Notes: generated by a model not told the origin, from the sequence alone. A DNA stretch of 64,000 nucleotides from JAKFWF01 sp963732635 (GCA_963732635.1 CAVTAL010000033.1:248001-312000), one strand, 5' to 3'; shown: positions 8,254 to 18,457, counted from the first letter of the stretch. Made by a program: numbers and translations.

Positions 8254-9141
8254 ATGTCATCCAGCCGCCTACCCGCCCCCGAGCTTCCCGTCGGTGCCCC
8301 GCGCGGCTGGTCGGTCGCAAGTCTCGTAACGCCTGCCACCATTTTCGTCGCCATCGGCCTGCTGATCCCGATCGCGATCCTGTTCCGCTACAGCCTCAAC
8401 GCCTTCGTGCCTGGCAAGTTTATGGTCGAAGCAGTGACACTCGACAACTATGTCCGCTTCTTCACCGACCCGTTCTATCTGAACGTGCTTTGGCGCACGG
8501 TGCGGGTGGCAGGCGCCACCACGATCGTCTGCCTGTTACTTGGATTCCCGCTGGCCTACGTGCTGGCCCGCATGCAGTCGCGATGGAAGAACGTAATCGT
8601 AATGCTGGTGGTTCTGCCACTGTTCGTCGGCAATGCGGTGCGCGCCGCCGGTTGGATGGTCGCGTTCGGCTCGAAGGGCATGATCAACAGCAGCCTGATG
8701 AGCGCCGGATTCATCCACGAGCCGATCCAGCTTATGTACACCGAGTTCGCGGTCATCGTCGGCATCGCCTCGGTCAACCTGCCGTTCATGGTGCTGACGC
8801 TGTCGAGTGTGATCGAGGGCATCGATCGGGCGGTGGAGGAGGCAGCCTTCAGCCTCGGCGCCGGGCCGTGGGCGATGTTCCGCCGCGTGCTGGCGCCACT
8901 CGCCATGCCGGGCATCCTCGCCGGCGCGATCCTGACCTTCATCGTCGCGATGAACGCATACGCCACGCCGGTACTGCTGGGCGGTCCGAAATTCCAGACC
9001 ATGGGACCGCTGGTCTACAATCAGTTTGCGCAGCAGAACAATTGGCCGTTCGGCGGTGCCATCTCGTTCGTGCTGATGGCGGCGACCCTGATCCTCACCG
9101 CAACCGCGAACATCCTCGTGCAGCGGCGGTACAGCCGTTAG
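8254..9141 (+). CDS. Polyamine-type ABC transporter permease (PotB class)
   Basis: 295 residues with six membrane segments. The EAA cytoplasmic loop, which contacts the ATPase, is EEAAFSLGAGPWAMFRRV. The N-terminus has the first-permease (PotB/UgpA-like) layout with a long periplasmic stretch after TM1. It should pair with the ATPase at 4530 and the binding protein at 5659. Importers of this class normally use two different permeases (B and C). No second permease gene follows: the next gene, ghrA, is convergent and ends 3 bases away. Confidence 0.85.
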   Translation: MSSSRLPAPELPVGAPRGWSVASLVTPATIFVAIGLLIPIAILFRYSLNAFVPGKFMVEAVTLDNYVRFFTDPFYLNVLWRTVRVAGATTIVCLLLGFPLAYVLARMQSRWKNVIVMLVVLPLFVGNAVRAAGWMVAFGSKGMINSSLMSAGFIHEPIQLMYTEFAVIVGIASVNLPFMVLTLSSVIEGIDRAVEEAAFSLGAGPWAMFRRVLAPLAMPGILAGAILTFIVAMNAYATPVLLGGPKFQTMGPLVYNQFAQQNNWPFGGAISFVLMAATLILTATANILVQRRYSR

Positions 9142-9144
9142 AAC

Positions 9145-10083
9145 TCAATACCCCTTCACGCGATCGACTAGGTTTGGCAGAGGTTCACCGCGCTGCTTCC
9201 GGCCGACCTGCGCGATCAGATAGCGAGCAATGGCGCGCGGATCGCTTTCGGCGGCAATGTGCGGAGTGAGTAGAATGCGCTTGTGCGCCCACACGGGATG
9301 CGTGGCGGGGAGCGGCTCGGTCGAGAACACGTCCAGCGAGGCAGCGTAGAGTTCGCCCGCGTCCAGACTTGCCAGGATGTCGTCCTCGACCTGCAGGCCA
9401 CCGCGACCGGCATTGATCAGCACCGGGCCCGGCAGCACTTTCGGACGCCGCAGCTTGGCGAGCAACCTGCGATTGACGATGCCGGCCGTATCCGGCGTGA
9501 ACGGCAGCAGCACGACTAGAATGTCCGTTGCTGCCAGAAAGGCGTCGAGACCAGCGGCGCCATCGAAGCACTTAACGCCCTCGACGGCTCTTGCTCCCCT
9601 CGTCCAGCTGGCGATGTTGTAGCCGAGCGCCTTCAGGCTTTTGCCACACGCTTGGCCCAGCACGCCGAACCCCATGAAACCGACGGTCAACTCGTGCGCG
9701 GCTGGCTCGGCGATATATTCCCATACGTGCGCCTGCTGTTGCTCGCGCAATTCGATCATGCGGCGGTGATGATAGAGAACGTTGGCCGCGACATAGGACA
9801 CCATGCGCCCGGTCAGGTCGGTGTCGACGAAACGCACCACCGGCACGTTTGGCAACGTCGGGTCTTTCAACAGATGGTCAACGCCGGCACCGACCGACAC
9901 GATCAGTTCCAGGTTCGGCAGCTTGGCCAGTTCGCCCGGCGGCGGTCCCCAGGCCAGCGCATAGCGGATGCCGCCGCCATTGCCGACATCCGGAAACAGA
10001 CGAATTTCGAACGTCGGATCGGCCTCCCGCGTCGCGGTGGCAAAGCTCTCCGCGCGCGATGAACCGATGATAAGGGTCGTCAT
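9145..10083 (-). CDS. ghrA: Glyoxylate/hydroxypyruvate reductase A
   Basis: 312-residue D-2-hydroxyacid dehydrogenase, cytosolic, reducing glyoxylate or hydroxypyruvate with NADPH. The nucleotide loop GFMGFGVLG is at 135-143, and the catalytic triad is R227 (INAGRGG), E256 (FSTEPLP) and H275 (LTPHIAAE). The length and the WGPPPG segment near residue 45 fit GhrA rather than PdxB or SerA. It starts 17 bases after the yejF stop on the same strand and is probably the last gene of the yej transcript. Confidence 0.85.
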   Translation of the reverse strand: MTTLIIGSSRAESFATATREADPTFEIRLFPDVGNGGGIRYALAWGPPPGELAKLPNLELIVSVGAGVDHLLKDPTLPNVPVVRFVDTDLTGRMVSYVAANVLYHHRRMIELREQQQAHVWEYIAEPAAHELTVGFMGFGVLGQACGKSLKALGYNIASWTRGARAVEGVKCFDGAAGLDAFLAATDILVVLLPFTPDTAGIVNRRLLAKLRRPKVLPGPVLINAGRGGLQVEDDILASLDAGELYAASLDVFSTEPLPATHPVWAHKRILLTPHIAAESDPRAIARYLIAQVGRKQRGEPLPNLVDRVKGY

Positions 10084-10100
10084 GAATTGACTCTCTGCGA

Positions 10101-11741
10101 CTAGCTGGCGACGGCCGCGCGGTGCGCGACCTTCAGATCGAAAGCGGCGGCGAGCAGGGCTTTTGTATAATCGGTTTCGGGCGTGTCGAAAATCTTGGCC
10201 GATGGGCCTTCCTCGACCACCTTGCCGTTACGAAGCACCATAACGTAGCTGCACAACGCGCGCACCACCCGCAAGTCATGGCTGATAAACAGGAAGCTCA
10301 GGCCTTTGCTCACCTGCAGACCGCGCAAAAGATCGACGATCTGCGCCTGCACGCTCATGTCGAGGGCGCTGGTCGGCTCATCGAGCATGATGAACTTCGG
10401 TTCCAGCACCATGGCGCGGGCGACCGCGATGCGCTGGCGCTGACCGCCGGAGAACTCGTGCGGATAGCGGTCCTGGGTCGCCGGATCGAGACCGACCTCC
10501 TCAAGTGCCCGGCTGACGCGGGCGCGTCGCGCCGCCTCATCCAGTGACTTGTCCTGGATGGTAAGTCCTTCCTCGATAATCTGCGACACAGACAGCCGGG
10601 GCGATAGCGAACCAAACGGATCCTGAAACACGATCTGCATTTCGCGCCGCAACGGCCGCATCGCTTTGCTATCAAATCCGTCGATGCGCTTGCCCATGTA
10701 GAGGATCGGTCCCTCCGACGAGATCAGCCGCAAAATCGCGAGACCGAGCGTGGTCTTGCCAGAACCGGACTCACCGACCACGCCGACCGTCTGGCCGGCG
10801 CGCAGTTTCAGCGACACCCCATCGACCGCCTTGACGTGATCGACGGTCTTGCGCAGGAACCCCTTCTTGATCGGGAACCAAACCTTGAGGTTCTGCGTCT
10901 CAACCACCACCGGCGCACTATCGTCTGCCAGTGGAGGCCGGCCCTTGGGCTCGGCGGCGACCAGTTGCTTCGTATAGGCGTGTCGCGGCTGCGTGAACAC
11001 CTGCTCTGCCGAGCCCTCCTCGACCACTTCACCCGACTTCATGACGTAGACGCGGTTGGCCATCTTGCGGACGATGCCGAGATCATGCGTGATCAGTAGC
11101 ATCGCCATCCCCATCTCGGACTGCAGCTTCTTCAACAGTTCCAGGATCTGCGCCTGAATGGTGACATCGAGCGCGGTGGTTGGCTCGTCGGCGATCAGCA
11201 AATCTGGTTCGTTGGCAAGTGCCATCGCGATCATGACGCGCTGGCGCTGCCCGCCGGACAACTGGTGCGGGAACGCCGCCAGTCGCCTTTCAGGGTCGCG
11301 GATGCCGACCTTCTGCAACAGGTCGAGTGTCCGGGCGCGCGCCGCCGCGTTATCGAGACCGCGATGGATTTGCAGGATTTCAGCCACTTGCTGCTCGATG
11401 GTGTGCAGCGGGTTAAGCGACGTCATCGGCTCCTGGAAAATAATCGAGATCCGCTTTCCTCGGATCTCGCGCATCTCGTCCTCGGACGCATTGAGAAGAT
11501 TGCGGCCCTCAAAATAGACTTCACCTGATGGATGCGAGGCGGCCGGATAATTCAACAGTCGCAGGATCGACAATGCCGACACCGTCTTGCCGGAGCCAAA
11601 CTCACCGACCAGCGCCACGGTCTCGCCACGCGTGATGTTGAACGATACGTTCTTGACCGCGAGGCTCGACGTCTGCCCGGCGCGAAATGCGACCGACAGA
11701 TTGCGGACCTGGACGAGGACGTCGGTTGTGAGAGGAGTCAT
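10101..11741 (-). CDS. yejF: YejF-type dual ABC ATPase (peptide importer)
   Basis: 546 residues holding two complete ABC ATPase domains. The first has Walker A GEFGSGKT near 47-54, signature LSGGQRQRV and Walker B LLIADEP. The second has GESGSGKT near 330 and signature FSGGQRQRI. The fused two-domain form is characteristic of YejF, which powers the YejABEF importer for microcin C and other peptides or peptidoglycan fragments. The first Walker A has Phe in place of the usual Ser/Asn (GEFGSGKT), a conservative oddity. It follows yejE by 6 bases. Confidence 0.9.
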   Translation of the reverse strand: MTPLTTDVLVQVRNLSVAFRAGQTSSLAVKNVSFNITRGETVALVGEFGSGKTVSALSILRLLNYPAASHPSGEVYFEGRNLLNASEDEMREIRGKRISIIFQEPMTSLNPLHTIEQQVAEILQIHRGLDNAAARARTLDLLQKVGIRDPERRLAAFPHQLSGGQRQRVMIAMALANEPDLLIADEPTTALDVTIQAQILELLKKLQSEMGMAMLLITHDLGIVRKMANRVYVMKSGEVVEEGSAEQVFTQPRHAYTKQLVAAEPKGRPPLADDSAPVVVETQNLKVWFPIKKGFLRKTVDHVKAVDGVSLKLRAGQTVGVVGESGSGKTTLGLAILRLISSEGPILYMGKRIDGFDSKAMRPLRREMQIVFQDPFGSLSPRLSVSQIIEEGLTIQDKSLDEAARRARVSRALEEVGLDPATQDRYPHEFSGGQRQRIAVARAMVLEPKFIMLDEPTSALDMSVQAQIVDLLRGLQVSKGLSFLFISHDLRVVRALCSYVMVLRNGKVVEEGPSAKIFDTPETDYTKALLAAAFDLKVAHRAAVAS

Positions 11742-11747
11742 CGCCGC

Positions 11748-12938
11748 CTACCTGAACGTCTTGCGCGGGTCGAGCGCATCGCGCACGGCTTCGCCGATGA
11801 AGATCAACAAGCTCAACAGGATCGCAATGGTAAAGAATGCGGTCAGGCCGAGCCACGGCGCCTGCAGGTTAGCCTTGCCCTGCGCCAGCAATTCCCCAAG
11901 CGAGGCAGAACCCGGTGGCAGACCCAACCCCAGGAAGTCGAGCGCGGTCAACGAGCCGATGGCACCCGACAGCTTGAACGGCAGGAAGGTCAGCGTCGCC
12001 ACCATGGCATTCGGCAAGAGGTGCTTGAACATGATCTTGATGTTCGAAAGGCCGAGCGCACGCGCCGCCGTCACGTACTCGAAATTGCGGCCACGCAGGA
12101 ATTCGGCACGCACCACGCCGACGAGCGACACCCAATTGAAACACAGCAGGATCAGCAGCAACGTCCAAAAGCCCGGAATCAGCATGGAGGAGATGATGAT
12201 CAACACGTAGAGTTCGGGGATTGACGACCAAACCTCCAGCACGCGCTGGAAGATTAGATCAACGCGACCGCCGAAAAAGCCCTGCACGGCGCCGGCGGCA
12301 ATACCGATGATCGAGGACAGGATCGTCAGGATCAGCGCGAACAGCACCGAGATGCGGAAACCATAGATCATGCGCGCCAGCACGTCGCGCCCCTGATCGT
12401 CTGTGCCGAGCCAGTTACGGTTGCCCAGTTGCTGAAAGCGGGCAATCTGATCCGCTGGCGCCTCGCACAACTCGCCCTTGGCAGCCCACGGCGGCGCGGC
12501 GGGGAACCCGAGGCATCGTCCTTCGGCGTTCTTATAGCGCGGGAAGTCTTTGTTGATGGTGCCGTAGGAATAGCGAACCGGCGGCCACAGCATCCAGCCG
12601 TTGGCCTGGATCTCGTTCATGATCTCAGGGTCGCGGTAGTCGGTTATCGCCAGAAACCCACCGAACTTCAATTCCGGATAGTCGACCAGCATCGGCATCA
12701 AGGTTTCACCCTTGTAGCGCACCAGGATCGGTCGGTCGTTGGCAATCAGATTGGCGCATAAACTCGCCAGGAACAGGGCGAGGAAGAGCCACAGGCTCCA
12801 GTAGCCGCGACGGTTGGAGCGGAAATTCTCCCACCGCCGCCGGTTGATCGGCGTCAGCGTGAAGCGCTGCGATATCCGCTCCGCCAAGGTAACCCGTCGT
12901 CCACTCTCGAGACCTGTCGTGTTGGTGCGCACGTCCAC
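11748..12938 (-). CDS. yejE: YejE-type ABC permease
   Basis: 396-residue inner-membrane permease with one N-terminal membrane segment (SLWLFLALFLASL), a long periplasmic domain rich in aromatic residues (about 90-180, including the conserved NWLGTDDQGRDV) and five C-terminal segments with the EAA loop around VTAARALGLSN. Length and architecture match YejE (340-400). It overlaps nothing and lies 3 bases from yejB upstream and 6 from yejF downstream, so one operon is certain. It forms the channel together with YejB. Confidence 0.9.
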   Translation of the reverse strand: MDVRTNTTGLESGRRVTLAERISQRFTLTPINRRRWENFRSNRRGYWSLWLFLALFLASLCANLIANDRPILVRYKGETLMPMLVDYPELKFGGFLAITDYRDPEIMNEIQANGWMLWPPVRYSYGTINKDFPRYKNAEGRCLGFPAAPPWAAKGELCEAPADQIARFQQLGNRNWLGTDDQGRDVLARMIYGFRISVLFALILTILSSIIGIAAGAVQGFFGGRVDLIFQRVLEVWSSIPELYVLIIISSMLIPGFWTLLLILLCFNWVSLVGVVRAEFLRGRNFEYVTAARALGLSNIKIMFKHLLPNAMVATLTFLPFKLSGAIGSLTALDFLGLGLPPGSASLGELLAQGKANLQAPWLGLTAFFTIAILLSLLIFIGEAVRDALDPRKTFR

Positions 12939-12941
12939 TTC

Positions 12942-14057
12942 TCAGACCTCCCGGCTTTCGAAGTCGATGCGCGGATCGACCAGCGTATAGAGAAAGTCCG
13001 AGACCATGTTGACCACGAGCCCCATCAGCGAAAATATGTAGAGCGTCGCGAACACCACTGGATAATCGCGGTTGATCAGGCTTTCGAAGCTTAGGAGCCC
13101 AAGACCATCGAGCGAGAATATGTTCTCGATCAGAAGCGAGCCGGCGAAGAACGAATGGATGAATGCCGCCGGGAAGCTCGCGATGACGAGCAGCATGGCA
13201 TTGCGGAACACGTGACCATACAGCACCTGCCGTTCGCCGAGGCCCTTGGCGCGTGCCGTCATCACATACTGCTTGCGGATCTCGTCGATGAACGAGTTCT
13301 TGGTCAGAAATGCGTTGGTCGTGAACGCACCGAGCGACATCGCGATCAACGGCAATGTCAGGTGCCAGAAGTAATCCTTCACCTTGCCGAACAGCGACAG
13401 TTGAGCCCAATTATCGCTGGTCAGTCCGCGCGATGGGAACCACTGGAAGAAAGAGCCGCCGGCGAATACAACCAGCAGGAACACCGCGACCAGGAAGCCC
13501 GGCACCGCGTATCCGATGACGAGCGCGCCGCTGGTCCAACTGTCGAAGCGTTCGCCATCGTGGACCGCCTTGCGGATGCCGAGCGGGATCGCGACCAGAT
13601 ACGACAGCAACGTCACCCAGATTCCGAGTGAGATCGAAACCGGCAGCTTCTCCTTGATCAACTGAATAACGCTGACGTCGCGGAAGTAGCTCTTGCCGAA
13701 ATCGAACACTGCGTAGTTCTTGATCAGCAGCCAAAAACGCTCCGGCGCCGGCTTGTCGAGGCCGAACTGCTTTTCGAGTGACTTGATGAATTCCGGGTCT
13801 AGTCCCTGGGCGCCCCGATATTTGCTGCCAGCACCACTCGACGGCTGCGACATCTGCTGCTGGTTCGCGGTACCGAGTCCATCGCCCTGGCCGCCGCTGA
13901 TGCGGCCGGTCGCTGAAACGTCGTTACCCGACAATTGCGCGATGATGCGCTCGACGGGGCCGCCGGGCATGAACTGCGTCACCGCGAAAGTGATCAACAT
14001 AATCCCGAGCAGCGTTGGGATGATGAGCAGCAGGCGCTTCAACAGGTAGGCGGCCAT
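12942..14057 (-). CDS. yejB: YejB-type ABC permease
   Basis: 371-residue permease of the DppB/OppB class. It opens with AYLLKRLLLIIPTLLGI, the typical first membrane segment, followed by a long glycine-rich periplasmic insert (SGGQGDGLGTANQ) characteristic of YejB. The EAA loop is seen as YVMTARAKGLGERQ. It pairs with YejE. The translation start at 14057 lies 27 bases from the yejA stop in the same operon. Confidence 0.9.
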   Translation of the reverse strand: MAAYLLKRLLLIIPTLLGIMLITFAVTQFMPGGPVERIIAQLSGNDVSATGRISGGQGDGLGTANQQQMSQPSSGAGSKYRGAQGLDPEFIKSLEKQFGLDKPAPERFWLLIKNYAVFDFGKSYFRDVSVIQLIKEKLPVSISLGIWVTLLSYLVAIPLGIRKAVHDGERFDSWTSGALVIGYAVPGFLVAVFLLVVFAGGSFFQWFPSRGLTSDNWAQLSLFGKVKDYFWHLTLPLIAMSLGAFTTNAFLTKNSFIDEIRKQYVMTARAKGLGERQVLYGHVFRNAMLLVIASFPAAFIHSFFAGSLLIENIFSLDGLGLLSFESLINRDYPVVFATLYIFSLMGLVVNMVSDFLYTLVDPRIDFESREV

Positions 14058-14084
14058 GCGCGTGGTCGTCCTTGTGCTATCGTG

Positions 14085-15908
14085 TCAGTTGGTCTTTAGC
14101 TTGGCAGCTTTCGCAGCATCGATCCACCAGGTGTCCTCGATGCCGCGATCATACTTCGGCTTCACCTTTGGCATCGCGAATTTGTCCCAGTAGGCAACGT
14201 TGTGGCTGGCCTTGTAGTAGTGTGAAACCCAGTAATGGTTGGCCCTCAGCACTCGATCGAGTGCGCGGGCGGCGGCATTTAATTCCGCGCGCGACTTCGC
14301 CTCGACGATCCTGGCCACCAGAGCATCGACCACCGGGTTCTTGATCCCCGCCCGATTGCTGCTACCGCTGACGTCGGCGTTCTCGGAACCGAAGTGGTTT
14401 TTCAACTCCACACCCGGCGTCAGGCTCATGGTGAAGCGGGTGATGACGATGTCGTAGTCGAACTCCTTCACTCGGCGCTCGTACTGTGCCGGATCGACGC
14501 GGCGCATGGTGGCGTTGATGCCGATACGCTTCAGGTTTTCGGTATAGGGGCCGACGATTCGCTCGGTGGTCGGATCGGTGATCATGAACTCGATGTCGAG
14601 GCTCTCACCCTTGGCATTGATACGTCGACCGTCCTTGACGACAAAGCCTGCGGCGGTCAGTAGCGCGTCGGCTTCGCGCAGCAACTTGCGATCCTTGCCC
14701 GAAGCATCGCTCACCGGGGGCATATAGGTCTCGGCAAACACGTCAGCGGGTAATTGCGCGCGGAACGGTTCCAGCAGCGCCAGTTCTTCCGGCGATGGCT
14801 TGCCATCGGCCTTCATCGGCGAATTCTCAAAGAAGCTTACCGTGCGCCTGTAAGCGTTCGAGAAGATATTGTTGTTGGTCCACTCGTAGTCGAAGGCAAG
14901 GTCGAGAGCGTGACGCACGCGCATGTCGGCGAACTTTGCGCGGCGCAAATTGATAAAGAAGCCTTGCGTGCCGGATGGACGCTCGTCGGGGAGCGACACA
15001 CGCAACATGCGGCCGTCCTTCACCGCGGGAATGTCATAGCCCGTCGCCCAGTCACGCGCCGTGAACTCCTCGCGCAGATCGTAGGCGCCAGCCTTGAAGC
15101 TTTCGAGTGCCGCTGTACGATCGCGATAATACTCGAAGCGGATCTCGTCGAAATTCCAGCGGCCCTTGTTGACGGGCAGATCCTTGGCCCAATAGTCTTC
15201 GCGTCGCTTATAGGCGACGAACGTGCCCTGCTTGTGATCGCCGATCTTGTAGGGTCCGGAGCCGAGGATCGGTTCGAGCGTCGTCTCCTCGAAGTTTCGG
15301 GTTGCGAAGTGCGATCTTGACAGGATCGAAAGACCGGCGACGAGTTGGGCCAAGTCACGGGTTTGCTCGCCCTGGAAGCTGAATTTCACCGTCGCCGGAT
15401 CGATCACCTCGGCCTTGGCAACATCGCGCAGCGCGAAACGGGTTGACGGATGGGCTTTGGCCTTCAACGTCTCGAAGGTGAAAACCACGTCGTCGGCGGT
15501 GATTTGCGTGCCATCAGAGAACTTTGCTTCCGGCCGCAGCTTGAACGTCACCGATGAGCGATCGGGCGCGACATCGGCAGTGCTGGCGATCAGGCCATAC
15601 ATGGTGTCCGGCTCGTCGCTCGCACGCGCCATCAGCGAGTCGTAGGTCAGGCCGAGGCCCTGCGCCGCGTCGCCCTTCAGTATGAAACCATTGAAGCTGT
15701 CGAAGGTCGTCAGCGCCAGCGTGCCGATGGTCGACAACCGCCCGCCCTTGGGCGCGTCTGGATTGACGTACTCAAACTGCTTGAAGTCCGACGGGTACTT
15801 CAGATCACCAAAGATCGACAGACCGTGGCGCGGTTCAGCGTGAGCGCCCCCCCCCGATGCAAGTGCCGCACCCAATGCTAACGACGCCAGGCATTTGCGA
15901 ACTTGCAT
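14085..15908 (-). CDS. yejA: YejA-type extracellular solute-binding protein (family 5)
   Basis: 607 residues. A Sec signal peptide (CLASLALGAALASGGGAHA) is followed by the YejA start HGLSIFGDLKYPSDFKQFEYVNPDAPKGG. The family binds peptides or peptidoglycan fragments in the periplasm. The conserved KWNFDE-like block (GRWNFDEIRFEYY) and the C-terminal HYWVSHYYKASHN block are present, so the protein is full length. It sits between a second, frameshifted yejA paralogue (3 bases upstream) and yejB. Confidence 0.9.
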   Translation of the reverse strand: MQVRKCLASLALGAALASGGGAHAEPRHGLSIFGDLKYPSDFKQFEYVNPDAPKGGRLSTIGTLALTTFDSFNGFILKGDAAQGLGLTYDSLMARASDEPDTMYGLIASTADVAPDRSSVTFKLRPEAKFSDGTQITADDVVFTFETLKAKAHPSTRFALRDVAKAEVIDPATVKFSFQGEQTRDLAQLVAGLSILSRSHFATRNFEETTLEPILGSGPYKIGDHKQGTFVAYKRREDYWAKDLPVNKGRWNFDEIRFEYYRDRTAALESFKAGAYDLREEFTARDWATGYDIPAVKDGRMLRVSLPDERPSGTQGFFINLRRAKFADMRVRHALDLAFDYEWTNNNIFSNAYRRTVSFFENSPMKADGKPSPEELALLEPFRAQLPADVFAETYMPPVSDASGKDRKLLREADALLTAAGFVVKDGRRINAKGESLDIEFMITDPTTERIVGPYTENLKRIGINATMRRVDPAQYERRVKEFDYDIVITRFTMSLTPGVELKNHFGSENADVSGSSNRAGIKNPVVDALVARIVEAKSRAELNAAARALDRVLRANHYWVSHYYKASHNVAYWDKFAMPKVKPKYDRGIEDTWWIDAAKAAKLKTN

Positions 15909-15911
15909 CCT

Positions 15912-17772
15912 TCACTTCCCCCTGGTCGGGCCGAGCTTGGCGGCGGCGGCGGGATCGAGCCACCATACCTGATTGAACGCGGTCGCCTGTGATGGCAACT
16001 TCGCCGGCCGGCCGAACATGTTCCAATAGGCAATGCGATCACCCGCTGAATGCCATTGCGGCACGACGAGATGGCTCCACAGAAGCACTCGGTCGAGCGC
16101 CTGGGTCGCGGCTACGAGATCGGCGCGATCCTTGGCGAACACCAGCCGCTCGATCAACTTGTCGACTGCAGGAACTCTTGAATCCAGCAGTATTGTAGCT
16201 TCCGGGCTTATCGGCGGCGGCAGAGCCCCAGAAATCGCGCTGTTCGTTGCCGGGCGAGTTCGACTGCGGAAACTGGTCGGTGACGATGTCGAAATCGAAG
16301 CTGGTTTGCCGGCGCTGATATTGCGAACTGTCGACAATGCGCAGCGTTGCCTTGACGCCGAGCTTCTCGAGATTCGCCTTGAACGGCAGCACGACCCGTT
16401 CGAAGTCCGGTGAAGTCTCCAGGAATTCAACGGTCAGTTGTTCGCCACTCGCATTGGTCAGCACACCATTTTTCACGGTGTATCCTGCTTCCGCAAAAAG
16501 CTTAGCCGCCTTGGACAGGTTCTTGCGCAATGCCTCAGGCGAGCCGCTGATCGGATTTTTCCACTCGGTCGTGAAGACCTGCGGCGGGACATCCTTCTCA
16601 ACCGTCTTCAGAATTTCCAATTCCCGCCCTTTCGGCAGTCCACTTGAAGCCAGATCCGAATTGCCGAAATAGCTGTCGGAGCGAACGTACTGGCCGAAGA
16701 ACAAGTTCTGGTTCGCGAACTCAAAATCGAAGGCGAGGTTGAAGGCTTCGCGCACGCGCGGGTCCTGGAACTTCTTGCGCCGCAAATTGAATACGAACCC
16801 CTGCATCCAGGCGAGCTTCTTGGTCTCGATCACCTCTTTCCTGACAAGGCCGTTATTGACGGCATCGAACGTGAAGCGGGTCGCCCAATCCTTGGCGCTG
16901 TTCTCGTCCCAATAGTCGATCTGGCCGACCTTGAACGCTTCAAATGCCGGTGTCTTATCCAGGTAGTAGGTGAGGCGTAGTTCGTCGAAATTCCACTGTC
17001 CCTTCGATACCGGCAAATCCTTGGCCCACCAGTCCGCAACGCGCTCGAAAATGATGTTGCGACCGGCCTCGAACGACTTGATGCGATAGGGACCAGAGCC
17101 GACTGGCACCTCAAGCGTCGACTTGTCGAGGCCACGTGGTTCACCATTAGCGCCGGTGGCTTCCCAATAATGTCGTGGCAGGATCTTGAGCTGCCCGACG
17201 ATGGTCGGCAACTCGCGGTTGCCCTTCTCGTCGAAGGTGAAAGTTACCTCGCGGTCGCCCGTCTTTTCGGCCTTGACCACATTCTTATAGTAAGCCGACT
17301 GACGCGGGTTGGCCTTCTTCAGCGCGCCAATCGAAAAGATTACATCCTCGGGAGTGATCGGCTGGCCATCGTGGAAGCGGGCACCGTCACGCAACTTGAA
17401 AGTGGCCGATGAGAAGTCGTCTGGAAACGAAACCCACTCGCAGATCAGACAATACTCGGTCGATGGCTCGTCGACGCTGTCGGCCATCAAAGCGCTGTAG
17501 GTGAAAGAGCTGATGCCACCCGCCGGCCGGCCTTTGATGCTGAACGGGTTCAGACTGTCGAAGGAACCTTGTGCCCATTCCCGCACCACGCCCCCCTTCG
17601 GCGCGTCCGGGTTGACCCAGTCAAAATGCTTGAAGTCCGGTCCAAACCTAGGCTCTCCCACCAGCGACAGCGCATGATGCTTCTTCGGAGCGGGCGACTG
17701 TGCCGGCGCCGTTGCACCTCCTGCGCCGAGCATCAGCAAGGTCGCCACGGCACGTAAACCAAAAGCATGCAT
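15912..17772 (-). pseudogene. yejA: Second YejA-type binding protein, frameshifted near the C-terminus
   Basis: From ATG 17772 (signal peptide ATLLMLGAGGATAPAQS) the reading frame encodes a full YejA paralogue, including LSLVGEPRFGPDFKHFDWVN and QWNFDELRLTYY. At 16173-16174 the minus-strand sequence reads AAGAGTTCCT. Deleting one T restores K-S-P-A-V-D-K-L and the frame then continues to the stop at 15912 through LLWSHLVVPQWHSAGD and WWLDPAAAAKLG. As written, translation leaves the frame about 90 codons early. Corrected length is about 619 residues. It is the first gene of the yej operon and may broaden ligand range. Real pseudogene or base-call error. Confidence 0.8.
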
Positions 17773-17847
17773 CTCGTCATGTCTCCCGATGCGCCCGGCG
17801 CGATCGTCGCGTCGATTTTGCCCGTTATGCCACGATTGAAGCAACGC

Positions 17848-17873
17848 GACCCCGCCAATTTCTTGGCGAGGTC
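17848..17873 (-). terminator. Hairpin downstream of the cytochrome c gene
   Basis: GACCCCGCCAA / TTGGCGAGGTC form a stem of about 11 bp with one mismatch and a TTTC loop. It lies 36 bases past the stop of the minus-strand cytochrome c gene and upstream of yejA2. There is no U-run after it on that strand, so it could be a factor-dependent terminator or an mRNA-stabilising hairpin. Confidence 0.45.
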
Positions 17874-17908
17874 GGTTAAATTCCTGTCATCTCAGGCCAA
17901 TTCCGGAG

Positions 17909-18457
17909 TTACTTCGGCAGCGCCGCCGGGCTGTCGCTTAGCGAGCGCATATAGACCAGAATGTCGGCCAACTCGCCCGCATCCTTGACGCCGGCAAACG
18001 CCATCTTGTTGCCGGGAATCGCGGCGGCAGGCGCGTTGAGGTAGGCAATCAGACTGTCCCAGGTCCACTCGCCGCCCTTGCCCTTCATCGCGCCTGAATA
18101 TGCGAAGCCATCAGTAGCGCCAACTTTGCGGCCGACGACACCGTAGAGATTCGGGCCGGTGCCGTTCTTGCCACCCTTGTCGGGCGTATGACAGGTCGCG
18201 CACTTCTTGAAGGCAGCGGCGCCGCCCTCGACCGAGGCCTTGGTCATCAGTTCGGCGATCTTGGGGACTGTGAATGCGCTCTCGGCGGCAGGGGCGCCGG
18301 CGGTCGCGCCACCAGCGGCCGGGGCCGGAAGAGTGAAGCCGGTCAACTTTGACTGGTGGCTTCCGTGCCACATATCAATTAGCACCGAAGAACCGAACAC
18401 CAGCAGCAAAGCGGACAGCACCGCACCGGCGATTTTGTTGATTTCAAAGCTGTCCAT
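17909..18457 (-). CDS. Membrane-anchored c-type cytochrome (CycM-like)
   Basis: 182 residues. An uncleaved N-terminal membrane anchor (IAGAVLSALLLVFGSSVLI, about 9-27) is followed by an Ala/Pro/Gly linker and a class I cytochrome c domain. The haem site is CATCH (86-90) and the Met ligand is likely in NKMAF (about 151). CycM-type proteins carry electrons from the bc1 complex to aa3 oxidase on the periplasmic face. The gene is divergent from kdsB, as in many Hyphomicrobiales. Confidence 0.85.
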   Translation of the reverse strand: MDSFEINKIAGAVLSALLLVFGSSVLIDMWHGSHQSKLTGFTLPAPAAGGATAGAPAAESAFTVPKIAELMTKASVEGGAAAFKKCATCHTPDKGGKNGTGPNLYGVVGRKVGATDGFAYSGAMKGKGGEWTWDSLIAYLNAPAAAIPGNKMAFAGVKDAGELADILVYMRSLSDSPAALPK

